A model generated the notes under the pieces. The model had not been told where the DNA came from. It made no database searches and saw only the letters and a program-made list of their open reading frames with translations. Positions 1 to 6,592 of a stretch of 8,825 nt of DNA are shown here, one piece after another. How positions within the stretch are numbered: position 1 is the first letter of the stretch; each line of letters opens with the position of its first letter. Origin of the DNA: Chloroflexota bacterium (lineage in GTDB: Bacteria; Chloroflexota; Anaerolineae; DTPP01); assembly GCA_012514615.1 (NCBI GenBank), contig JAAYZY010000188.1, positions 1 through 8,825 of the forward strand, read 5' to 3'. The position numbers and the translations under genes were made by a program.

Positions 1-2485
1 AGATGTTGCCCAACTGTCGGCCGTCCAGCCCCTCGTCAGGCTCTTCCCGTGGCTCCAACCCCAATACGTTGGCCACGAAGAACCAGAAAGGGCAGGCGCG
101 GTAGCTCTCCAAGCGGCTGGGGCTCCAAGTGTGCTGCGGACCGAACCGCACTGCGAACATCGCCGCAAGATGGCTCAGGTCACCGTCGAGGGGCGAGGGC
201 GCCTCCGGCGACTGCCGGCTGACAAGCACCCCGACCGCGGCTCGCAGCCGGCCCACCCGCGCGCGCCCCTCTTCTGGGATCCCCGCGGCCCAGTCGTCCA
301 GGTTGCCGCGGCTGGCCAGGCTCTCCAGCAGCTCGGGCCAAGAGGCGGCAAGGTACGCGTCCGGGGCGCTCTCGCCCATCAGATGCTGAGGCGTAGCCTG
401 GGCCAGGCGAGCCAGGTCTTCCCAATAGGGCGAGGCCTCCCACGGCGCGCCCCCTTCGGCCAAGCGCGGGCGCGTCAGCAGCAGGCGCTCGTCGGCTGCA
501 GACACGGACTCATAGAAGAGCTGGGCCTCGTCGCTCTCGGTGGAAAGCTCCAGCGGTAGGCCCTGCTCCACCTGCAATCGAGTGCGGTCGGCGTCCCGCA
601 AGAAGGGGTCTTCGTGCAGGGCAGCAGGGAACTCGCCCTCGGCGCAGCCCACCAGCGCCACCGCTCGGAAGTGCAGGCCCCGTGCCTGACCCACTTCGGC
701 GGCCACGATCTCCTCACGGTCCGGCCGCATGGGAACCTGGTAGGTAGACGCTTCCACCACTCCCACCAGCTCCTCGAAGAAGCGGGGGAACTCCACCCCC
801 GCGCCCAAGCCCAAGGCGGCCTCAGCCCACACCAGCCCCCGCAGAACATCTTTGAACGCCTGCAGGGCCGCCACATCCCAGGCCGCTGTCTCGTCGTCTC
901 CTCGGCGTGCGCAAGCCACCACCTCTAGCGAGGTGTTGGTCTTCAGCGGAGTCGGGTAGTCCGTCGGCGTGGCGGGGTCTGGGCCGATCAGGTCCTCCAG
1001 CCAGGCCACGAAGTCGCGGTAGGGCCGTGCGCCGGCCGGCGGCCGGATCCGCTGCACAAAACGCCGGAACTTCCCCTGTAGGGCCGCCCTTTGGAGGTCG
1101 GCCAGCGCCGACCCGCCCCGCTCCTCGTCGATCTCCTCCTCGGTGCGCAAGCCAGCCAGGGCTGAGAGCGCCTCGGCCCATTGAGCTTCTCCCCCGATGA
1201 CGCGCCCCCAGCGGGCCGCGGCGTCCAGGGCGTCAGCATCGGCCGGGCCGATGCCTACCGCTTCGACCCCTTCGACGGCCGGCCGCACCGACCAGGCGAA
1301 GTAAGGAGACCGCCACGCCTCCACCACTTGCCGGCGCGGCAGCGCCAGCTCCGCGCTGCCTGCTGCGCCCGGCAGGGCTAGGCGCAGCAGGTCCAACAGG
1401 GCGGCCACTGCCGGGTTGCCCCGCAGGGGAAGGCCGGCGGCCAGCCGCAGCGGCAGGCCGAACTCCCGCGCTGTCTGAAGCAAGAAGGGTCGGTAGGGCG
1501 CCAGAGAACGGGCTAGCAGCGCCACTTCCCCCGGTCGCAGGCCGTCCTGCACCAGGCGCGCTTTCAGCCAACGCAGCGCTGCCCGAGCTTCACCAGCGCG
1601 GTCTGGCGCTTCCAAGAGCTCCAGGGCCTGGCCCTGCGGCACGCTGCCCTCCGCGCCCCGTAGCAGGCCGCGCTCCAGATGCGCCAGAGGCCAGGCGCGG
1701 CCAGCAGCGGCAGGCAGCGGCTCAGCCTGCACCCCCAGCGCGGCCTCCACCTGCTGGCCTGTACGCTGGAAGCGCCGGTAGACCAAGGGGCGATCTGGGT
1801 CTTCCAGGTCGCCCCCCAGGGCGATGACCACCTGCCCAACGCGCCGGGCAAGCGCCCACAAGAGCGCCATTTGTACCTGGGAGAAGCGGTCGAACCCGTC
1901 CACAATCAGTAGGGGCCACGAAGGCCCTGCCCCTGCGGGCTGCCTTTCCAGCGCCTCCACCGCCAACCAGCCCAGCCCCTGGCGGTCGGCCCAGCCTGCC
2001 CTCTGCAGCCGCTCTTGGTAGGCGCGGTAGACCGCCGCCAGCTCCGCCAGGCGTGGCTCGTCTCCGAGACCAGCCACTGCGCCGGCGAAGCGTTCGGGGT
2101 CCACGCGCCCTTCCTTCAGCTCACTGATGAGACGCTGCAGCACGTGGACGAAACCCGGCCGCGCTTGCAGCGGCCGGTAGTGGACCAGGGGCAGTTGGTC
2201 CACCACGGCCCGCAGCAGGCGGAACTGCACCGGCTCGCTCAGCTCGGTGTAGACCCCGGCGCTGGCAACCAGACAGGCCCGGTACAGCCCGTCGAACGTC
2301 TGCACCTGCACCCCCACAGCGCCCCCGGCCTGGGCCAGTCGGCGGCGGAACGCCCGCGCCTGCAGGTACGTGGGCACACACACCCAGGGTACGTCTTGGA
2401 GGTCCTGGGCGGCCTCCTGCGCCAACCTGAGCACGTAAGCGGTCTTGCCGGCCCCTGCCGGGGCCACGATCAGCCGTACGGCCAT
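1..2485 (-). CDS. addB: AddB-like helicase/nuclease subunit, C-terminus cut by window edge
   Basis: This is probably the B subunit of an AddAB (RexAB) type double-strand-break resection enzyme. The family binds DNA, recognises Chi-like sites and cuts one strand with a PD-(D/E)XK nuclease. The frame is open for about 828 residues from ATG 2485. It begins with a beta strand and a Walker A motif, APAGAGKT at residues 8-15 (AddB usually has G first). A superfamily-1-like segment RGLHFRAVALVGCAEGEFPA lies at residues 602-621 and matches the AddB pattern 'vfvlGlnEGvfP'. Near the edge SRLESYRACPFWFF has Cys798, which matches the first 4Fe-4S cysteine of AddB nuclease domains (about residue 801 in the Bacillus protein). 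The remaining cysteines and the catalytic Asp/Glu/Lys lie off the window. The start is fixed by GGGAGGTGA, which overlaps the transporter stop. It is the third gene of the leftward unit, and addA would be expected next. A generic PD-(D/E)XK nuclease-family annotation is the alternative. Confidence 0.85.
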   Translation of the reverse strand, partial: MAVRLIVAPAGAGKTAYVLRLAQEAAQDLQDVPWVCVPTYLQARAFRRRLAQAGGAVGVQVQTFDGLYRACLVASAGVYTELSEPVQFRLLRAVVDQLPLVHYRPLQARPGFVHVLQRLISELKEGRVDPERFAGAVAGLGDEPRLAELAAVYRAYQERLQRAGWADRQGLGWLAVEALERQPAGAGPSWPLLIVDGFDRFSQVQMALLWALARRVGQVVIALGGDLEDPDRPLVYRRFQRTGQQVEAALGVQAEPLPAAAGRAWPLAHLERGLLRGAEGSVPQGQALELLEAPDRAGEARAALRWLKARLVQDGLRPGEVALLARSLAPYRPFLLQTAREFGLPLRLAAGLPLRGNPAVAALLDLLRLALPGAAGSAELALPRRQVVEAWRSPYFAWSVRPAVEGVEAVGIGPADADALDAAARWGRVIGGEAQWAEALSALAGLRTEEEIDEERGGSALADLQRAALQGKFRRFVQRIRPPAGARPYRDFVAWLEDLIGPDPATPTDYPTPLKTNTSLEVVACARRGDDETAAWDVAALQAFKDVLRGLVWAEAALGLGAGVEFPRFFEELVGVVEASTYQVPMRPDREEIVAAEVGQARGLHFRAVALVGCAEGEFPAALHEDPFLRDADRTRLQVEQGLPLELSTESDEAQLFYESVSAADERLLLTRPRLAEGGAPWEASPYWEDLARLAQATPQHLMGESAPDAYLAASWPELLESLASRGNLDDWAAGIPEEGRARVGRLRAAVGVLVSRQSPEAPSPLDGDLSHLAAMFAVRFGPQHTWSPSRLESYRACPFWFFVANVLGLEPREEPDEGLDGRQLGNI

Positions 2486-2491
2486 GGCGGT

Positions 2492-2500
2492 TCACCTCCC
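2492..2500 (-). promoter_or_regulatory. Ribosome binding site of the addB-like gene
   Basis: GGGAGGTGA on the minus strand is a strong Shine-Dalgarno sequence 6 bases before ATG 2485. Its last three bases (TGA) are the stop codon of the MFS gene. Termination of one gene and initiation of the next are therefore physically linked, which implies translational coupling and one transcript. Confidence 0.85.
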
Positions 2501-3742
2501 ATGCGGCAGCCGCTTCGCGGCCACGGGCTGCCCGATCTCCCGCAGGCCGCCCCGGGCCGCTGCCGCCCCCAACACCGCACAGAGCGCGCCCACCACGGCA
2601 TGGGGGACGATGCTCCCCCAACCCCACAGCCAGGCACCCAGCAGCGCACCCACCACACGGGCCGCTGCGATGGCGGTCATGTTCAAGGCCATGAGCGAGG
2701 CCCGCGAGGTGGGAGCCAGCTCTGTGGCCAGGGGCAAGATCGAGACAATGGCGAACTCGAAGGTCACCACGATACAGGCCACCCCCACCAGCGCCCCGGT
2801 CAACCCCAACCCGGCCAGCCAGGGCAGTGCAAGCAAGCTCACGGCCAACCCCAATAGGCCCAGAAGGGCGCTGCGCCGCTTGCCCAGCCGGTCGGTGAAG
2901 CTGGCTGACCCCAGTTCTGCGGCGGCCTCCGCCAGCCCCACCACGGCCGAGGCCAGCCCCAGCGTGCTCAAGCTCAGGCCGAAGGCGGTCTCCAGCCAGC
3001 CGCCATAGACGATGAACGGCGTCTCCATGGCCAAGACGAGGCAGAAGCTGGTAGCCAGCAGGGCCTGGACATCCCGTCGCCGCAGCAAGACCCGCCAGAC
3101 AGCCAGGGTCTCGGCCAGGATCTGGCGCTGACTGCCCCGGCCCACCTCCTGGTGGTCAACTGGCAGGCTGGCCAACGTCAGCCCCAGGCTCCCCACCCCC
3201 AAGATGATGAGCACGGCCCAGGGCGCTTGCCAGCCGAAACGCTCGATGAGCACACCGGAGGCCGGCACACCCACAAGCCACGCGGCCGACCACGAGAGCT
3301 CCAGCGCGCCGATGGCTCGCCCGCGTTGGTGGTAGGGCACCGCATCGCCCAGGTAGGCGTGCACAGCAGGGTCGTAGAGCATCTTGGCCAGGCCGAAGAG
3401 GGCAAAGGCCACCACAGCCGCCGGCAACGTGCGCAGCCCGGCCAGGGAGAGGGCCGCCAGCGTGAACAGGCCCAACGCCAAGGCCATGGTGCGCCGCCGG
3501 CCGAAACGGTCGGCGAAAGCGCCCAGAAGCGGCGCGAACAAGGCGCTGGTCATGCGCAACGTGACCAGGGCGCTGGCCTGCGCCAGCGTGATCCCCAGGC
3601 CACGGGCGATGCTGGGCAAGAAGGGGTAGATGATGCGGAACGAGGTGTTCAGCGTCAGCCGGGCGAGAAAGAGCCCAAACAGCCCCCAGGTGGGGGCTGC
3701 TGGGTCGGGCGCGGCTTGCCTAGCCGCCACACGGGGGTCCAC
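2492..3742 (-). CDS. MFS transporter, 12 transmembrane helices
   Basis: This is a 416-residue major facilitator superfamily permease of the inner membrane, probably a proton-driven exporter of the drug or sugar-efflux type. The substrate cannot be read from the sequence. Hydrophobic helices fill the protein from about residue 19 to 397. The family's loop 2-3 motif A is clear at residues 74-86 (GAFADRFGRRRTM), and its pseudo-symmetric copy is at 278-290 (GSASFTDRLGKRR), as expected of two six-helix halves. A charged central loop lies at about residues 193-225. The start is GTG 3742. No good Shine-Dalgarno precedes it, but the upstream gene's stop is only 15 bases away, so coupling is likely. 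GTG at codon 5 is an alternative start. The short N-terminal extension (residues 1-17) is Ala/Pro-rich and may not be translated. The length is normal for the family. It lies between the secreted propeller protein and the addB-like gene in one operon. Confidence 0.9.
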   Translation of the reverse strand: MDPRVAARQAAPDPAAPTWGLFGLFLARLTLNTSFRIIYPFLPSIARGLGITLAQASALVTLRMTSALFAPLLGAFADRFGRRRTMALALGLFTLAALSLAGLRTLPAAVVAFALFGLAKMLYDPAVHAYLGDAVPYHQRGRAIGALELSWSAAWLVGVPASGVLIERFGWQAPWAVLIILGVGSLGLTLASLPVDHQEVGRGSQRQILAETLAVWRVLLRRRDVQALLATSFCLVLAMETPFIVYGGWLETAFGLSLSTLGLASAVVGLAEAAAELGSASFTDRLGKRRSALLGLLGLAVSLLALPWLAGLGLTGALVGVACIVVTFEFAIVSILPLATELAPTSRASLMALNMTAIAAARVVGALLGAWLWGWGSIVPHAVVGALCAVLGAAAARGGLREIGQPVAAKRLPHGR

Positions 3743-3757
3743 GGGATACGGCTGAAG

Positions 3758-6052
3758 CTAATACCCCCAGCCGCGCTGCACCATCAGCGGCACGTAGCAG
3801 CGGTAGCCGCCCGTGTTGGCTCCGACGGTGGCCGTGGGCGTGGGGGCAAGGGTGGGCTGGCGACTCGGCGTCGGCGACGGTGACGGCGTCCCTGTGGGGG
3901 TTGCCGTAGGCGCCGGCGTAGCCGTGGGCGCGTCCGACGGCGTGAGGGCAAACCACCGCAAGACCCGTTCCATGACCGTCTGGCGATCGGTCGCGCTGTC
4001 GATCGCCTCGAAACCGAACGCCAGGTAGACCACCTTGTAGGCGCCGGTCTTCACCGCCACCCCGGCGCTGCCGGTGGATGCGATCCCTTCCTCCGACGCC
4101 TCGGGCGCCGGCTCCGTCTGGTAGCCCGGCAGGCTGAGATCGTACGGGCTCAGCGGGGCCTGATCCGGCGGCGCGCCGAGCACGTTGCTGTAGAAGAAGA
4201 CCGACATCGCCGGCGCCAGCGGGTCGATCTCGTCCGGCTGGAACTGATCGTTGGCCCCATCGCCGCCGCTGATGCGCAGCTGCAGGCCCCCGCCGACGGG
4301 GTCCGACGCCCGGCCACGCAGATGGTGAATGCCGGTGTTGTTGGCCACATACCGAGCGTGGAGATAGTCTTCCAGGAAGGAACGGCCGCTGCCTTGCAGG
4401 TGAAAGGCCACATCCTGGCCGCTGAGGAACAGGTTGCCCCCACCGTCCAGGTATTGCTGCAGCGCCTCGCGGGTCGCCTGATCGCAGAACTTGCCCCAGA
4501 ACGGCACCACCCAGATCACCGCCCCGCCTTTGTACTGGCGCAGCGCCGCCGCATCCAGCGCCCCCATCTGGGTGAAGTCCCAGACGTCGTAGCGGTAGCC
4601 CAGCGCATCCAACGCCCTGGTGTAGTAGCCCAGCACCCAGGCGATGGCCGGGTCCATATCGGCGACGACCAAGATGCTCGCTTGCCGGGGGAAGGGGTCC
4701 AGCACCTGCACGGTGGTCGGTTCTGTGGGTACGGTGATGGCGTTGCCGTCCACATCGGTGGCCGTGATCTGATACTGGATGGTTGTCCCGGCAGGGAATG
4801 GCCCGATGCGGGCCCCGTACCAGTTGTCGGCGGCAGCTCGATCGCTGTGCTGACCGTCGTCGAAAAGGGGCACCGAGGCTTGCGTCACTCCGTTGCGCTG
4901 CCAGAACAGGCGCACGCTGCCCACGCCCCGGTCGTCCACCACGCAGACGCGCAGCGTCAGGCGGTCGTCGGGGCTGGGGTTGGCAGCCGGCTCTTGCTCC
5001 ACCGTCTGGACGTAAGGCGGCGGCGAGGCGTCTTCACGGCTGCCCAGGATGCCGAACCAGATGTCGTTCTGCCCCAGGCGGTCGCTGGACCAAACCACTG
5101 CCAGCCGACCATCTCCCAGCGGCGCTAGCGACGGCTCAACATCGTAGCCCAGGAAGCGAGTGAACGCCTCGCTAGGGCTCCAGGTGCCGCCGCCGTTGTC
5201 TGAGCGCATGATCCAGAGGTCCTGGTTGCCGGAGCGGTAGGAGTACCAGGCCAGCCACAGGCGGCCCGAAGGCTCGGCAGCCAGCGCCGGACCGGCCCCG
5301 TAGTCCGGATACGACGTCAGGGCAACCGCCGCGGTCCAGCGATTGCCCCCGTCCTTGCTGTGACGCTCCCAGATGTAGTTGGCGCAGCGCCAGGCGATCC
5401 ACAGCGTGCCGTCGGCGCTGCTGGCCACGGTTGGGGCCTCATCCCGGCCGGTGGAGGTACTGACCGCCCGGGGTGCGCTCCAGCTCTTGCCGGCGTCGGT
5501 GGTGCGGGAGGCCCACACGTCTGGGTTGCCGGAGCGCATCGATTGCCACACCAACCAGACCGCGCCGTCGGCGGCGCGGGCCAAGTTGGGGGACGAGTCT
5601 TCCTTGGGGTGTGCATGCACCACCACTGCCGGCGACCAGAGGCCGGCCTTCCCCACCACCATCTGCAGCTCTGGGTAGCCGCCTTGTTCATTGACCCAAA
5701 CCACCATCACCCGACCGTCGCTCAGTTCCACCGCCGCCGGGTCGCGATCAACGCAGGGGGTCACCGTCAGCCGCACCGGGTCAGACCAGACCGCCCCTTC
5801 CGACTCGCTCTCGGCATACCAGATGTCGGCATTGCCCGAGCGTTCCGAGCTCCAGAAGACCATCAACCTGCCATTGGAAAGGCGCAGCAACTGCGGAGAG
5901 GCGTCGTCGGCCTTGTGGGCCGCCACGGCCAGGGGCGCATCAGCCGCCAGGGCCTCTGCTCCAACAGCCGAGAACGGGAGCAGACCCAACAGCATGATCA
6001 CCGCCAAACCGAGGGAGAAGACGCGGGTACTCAAAGGGGTGCCAGATCGCAA
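3758..6052 (-). CDS. Secreted beta-propeller / Ig-like / GATase1-like protein with Thr-Pro tail
   Basis: This is a 764-residue exported protein of unknown exact function. It has a signal peptide: basic start, hydrophobic residues 11-29, and VGA or ALA cleavage near 32-36. No lipobox cysteine is present. Residues 49-335 hold six sialidase/BNR-like blades. Each opens with a '..SP' element at 49, 101, 151, 203, 251 and 303 and then DGR(L/V)..(V/A)W; several also carry RSGNxDIW and an Asp-box-like segment (for example SDNGGGTWSP at 284-293). Residues about 346-450 form an Ig-like domain with LFDDGQHSDRAAADNWY (397-412), like 'choice-of-anchor' domains. Residues 458-701 resemble a GATase1/ThuA-like fold (ILVVADMD, then YLDGGGNLFLSGQDV at 534-548). 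I see no sialidase arginine triad, so binding or scaffolding is more likely than glycan cleavage. A Thr/Pro linker (704-742) and YRCYVPLMVQRGWGY end the protein. The TTG start is supported by AGAGGAG 7 bases upstream and by the signal peptide, which the first ATG (codon 20) would destroy. Confidence 0.88.
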   Translation of the reverse strand: MRSGTPLSTRVFSLGLAVIMLLGLLPFSAVGAEALAADAPLAVAAHKADDASPQLLRLSNGRLMVFWSSERSGNADIWYAESESEGAVWSDPVRLTVTPCVDRDPAAVELSDGRVMVVWVNEQGGYPELQMVVGKAGLWSPAVVVHAHPKEDSSPNLARAADGAVWLVWQSMRSGNPDVWASRTTDAGKSWSAPRAVSTSTGRDEAPTVASSADGTLWIAWRCANYIWERHSKDGGNRWTAAVALTSYPDYGAGPALAAEPSGRLWLAWYSYRSGNQDLWIMRSDNGGGTWSPSEAFTRFLGYDVEPSLAPLGDGRLAVVWSSDRLGQNDIWFGILGSREDASPPPYVQTVEQEPAANPSPDDRLTLRVCVVDDRGVGSVRLFWQRNGVTQASVPLFDDGQHSDRAAADNWYGARIGPFPAGTTIQYQITATDVDGNAITVPTEPTTVQVLDPFPRQASILVVADMDPAIAWVLGYYTRALDALGYRYDVWDFTQMGALDAAALRQYKGGAVIWVVPFWGKFCDQATREALQQYLDGGGNLFLSGQDVAFHLQGSGRSFLEDYLHARYVANNTGIHHLRGRASDPVGGGLQLRISGGDGANDQFQPDEIDPLAPAMSVFFYSNVLGAPPDQAPLSPYDLSLPGYQTEPAPEASEEGIASTGSAGVAVKTGAYKVVYLAFGFEAIDSATDRQTVMERVLRWFALTPSDAPTATPAPTATPTGTPSPSPTPSRQPTLAPTPTATVGANTGGYRCYVPLMVQRGWGY
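3827..3943 (-). repeat. Low-complexity Thr/Pro/Ala linker coding sequence
   Basis: The bases encode residues 704-742 of the secreted protein, an irregular series of TPAPTATPT / PSPTPS units. Such linkers commonly separate folded secreted domains from a terminal cell-envelope anchor. The DNA is degenerate (CCG/CCC/ACG/GCC rich) without an exact tandem unit, so it is a compositional repeat rather than a microsatellite. Confidence 0.75.
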
Positions 6053-6059
6053 ACGGTTG

Positions 6060-6066
6060 CTCCTCT
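6060..6066 (-). promoter_or_regulatory. Ribosome binding site deciding the TTG start of the secreted protein
   Basis: AGAGGAG on the minus strand lies 7 bases before TTG 6052. This spacing makes TTG the most credible start even though it is a rare initiation codon. No ATG or GTG in the same frame is similarly placed. Confidence 0.75.
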
Positions 6067-6089
6067 GGGCCAGAATGAACTACCCACTA

Positions 6090-6118
6090 ATTATAGCACA
6101 GCGTTGCGACAATGACAA
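6090..6118 (-). promoter_or_regulatory. Sigma-70-type promoter of the leftward operon
   Basis: On the minus strand, -35 TTGTCA (6113-6118) and -10 TATAAT (6090-6095) are separated by exactly 17 bases. This gives 11 of 12 matches to the housekeeping consensus. The predicted transcript start is near 6083, leaving a 5' leader of about 30 bases that contains the AGAGGAG ribosome binding site. A perfect -10 in such GC-rich DNA is unlikely by chance. Confidence 0.85.
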
Positions 6119-6120
6119 AT

Positions 6121-6150
6121 CGTTCACCCGCCGGACTGCCAGGATGAACG
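6121..6150. promoter_or_regulatory. Inverted repeat just upstream of the leftward -35, possible operator
   Basis: CGTTCACCC (6121-6129) and GGATGAACG (6142-6150) are inverted copies with one mismatch, separated by 12 bases. Their centres are 21 bases apart, about two helical turns, which is typical of a dimeric regulator. The palindrome starts 2 bases upstream of the -35 hexamer. A related arm, CCAGAATGAAC at 6070-6080, lies downstream of the -10. The binding protein is unknown and the function is inferred. Confidence 0.4.
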
Positions 6151-6233
6151 AACCTTCATCTTCGGGTCTGAAGCGCGAGGGCCACACCGTTCGCCCCCCG
6201 GCAAGCCCCAACTTGGAGGAGGTGCGGCACAGC

Positions 6234-6262
6234 TTGACAGCCCATCCGCCTTTCGGTACAAT
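6234..6262 (+). promoter_or_regulatory. Sigma-70-type promoter of the ferredoxin / CoA-binding unit
   Basis: A perfect -35 TTGACA (6234-6239), a 17-base spacer and -10 TACAAT (6257-6262) give 11 of 12 consensus matches. The predicted start of transcription is near 6269. It points away from the leftward promoter, and the two -35 boxes are about 115 bases apart. Confidence 0.85.
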
Positions 6263-6271
6263 GGGCAAGCC

Positions 6272-6288
6272 ATACCCCTTCAGGGTAT
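6272..6288 (+). promoter_or_regulatory. Perfect small hairpin at the 5' end of the ferredoxin transcript
   Basis: ATACCC (6272-6277) and GGGTAT (6283-6288) are perfect inverted copies around the loop CTTCA. The element begins within a few bases of the predicted transcript start. It could be an operator palindrome or a 5' stem that stabilises the mRNA. A terminator is unlikely because no U-run follows. Confidence 0.45.
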
Positions 6289-6309
6289 AAACCGTTGAGA
6301 GAGCCGACG

Positions 6310-6561
6310 ATGCCTACAGTAGACTTCACCAAAGCCCAAGCTGCCCTCATCCCAGTGGTCGACGCCGATCGCTGCCGGGCCTGCCGCCGCTGTGTGGCCC
6401 GCTCCGTCTGCAGAAGCAAGGCGATACTGCGGATCGACCGCGAAGACCCGGCGTTCATCGATGCCAGCCTGTGCTACGCCTGCCATTCCTGCGTTCCGGC
6501 CTGCCCCAACGGGGCCATCCGGCTGCCGGCCAACCATCGGGAGCCCTTGGGGCCACCCTAG
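6310..6561 (+). CDS. Small ferredoxin-like protein with two 4Fe-4S clusters
   Basis: This is an 83-residue cytoplasmic electron carrier, or an electron-transfer subunit for an unidentified oxidoreductase. The first cluster site is C22-x2-C25-x2-C28-x5-C34, and the second is C55-x2-C58-x2-C61-x3-C65-Pro. Each is followed by an Ala-Ile turn (AIL, AIR), as in bacterial 2[4Fe-4S] ferredoxins. The first site is atypical: the last gap is five residues rather than three, no proline follows, and the loop is strongly basic (RCRACRRC, RSVCRSK). The second site is canonical. ATG 6310 follows a weak GAGAGAG element. TTG 6295 would add only MREPT and has no better signal. It is the first gene after the TTGACA promoter, 31 bases before the CoA-binding gene. 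Its partner enzyme is not in the window. Confidence 0.88.
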   Translation: MPTVDFTKAQAALIPVVDADRCRACRRCVARSVCRSKAILRIDREDPAFIDASLCYACHSCVPACPNGAIRLPANHREPLGPP

Positions 6562-6592
6562 CGCGTCGTCGCCAAGGAGAGAGTGAGACCCC

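Noticed and set aside
2015..3008. Long rightward open frames of 280 and 187 codons
   Set aside because: They lie antisense to the addB-like and transporter genes, are Gln/Pro/His/Arg/Ala-rich in the manner of GC-rich antisense frames, have no recognisable domains or ribosome binding sites, and the sense strand carries clear family motifs.
3152..3883. Rightward open frame of 243 codons across the transporter
   Set aside because: Its composition (Gln, Arg, Gly, His) is typical of a shadow frame. The opposite strand encodes an unambiguous MFS protein with both motif A copies.
3758..6052. Calling the secreted protein a sialidase
   Set aside because: The Asp-box-like propeller repeats are present, but the arginine triad and nucleophile Tyr/Glu pattern of sialidases are not evident. 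Asp-box propellers are common in non-enzymatic proteins.
5360..6115. Rightward open frame of 251 codons opposite the propeller gene
   Set aside because: It has no domain similarity, and the regular blade repeats are clearly encoded on the other strand. It also runs through the leftward promoter.
6154..6173. CTTCA / TGAAG inverted repeat as a possible terminator
   Set aside because: The stem is only 5 base pairs with a 9-base loop, it has no T-run on either strand, and it sits between divergent promoters where no transcript should end.
6295..6309. TTG 6295 as the ferredoxin start
   Set aside because: It adds only five residues and has no Shine-Dalgarno sequence, while ATG 6310 follows GAGAGAG at usable distance.
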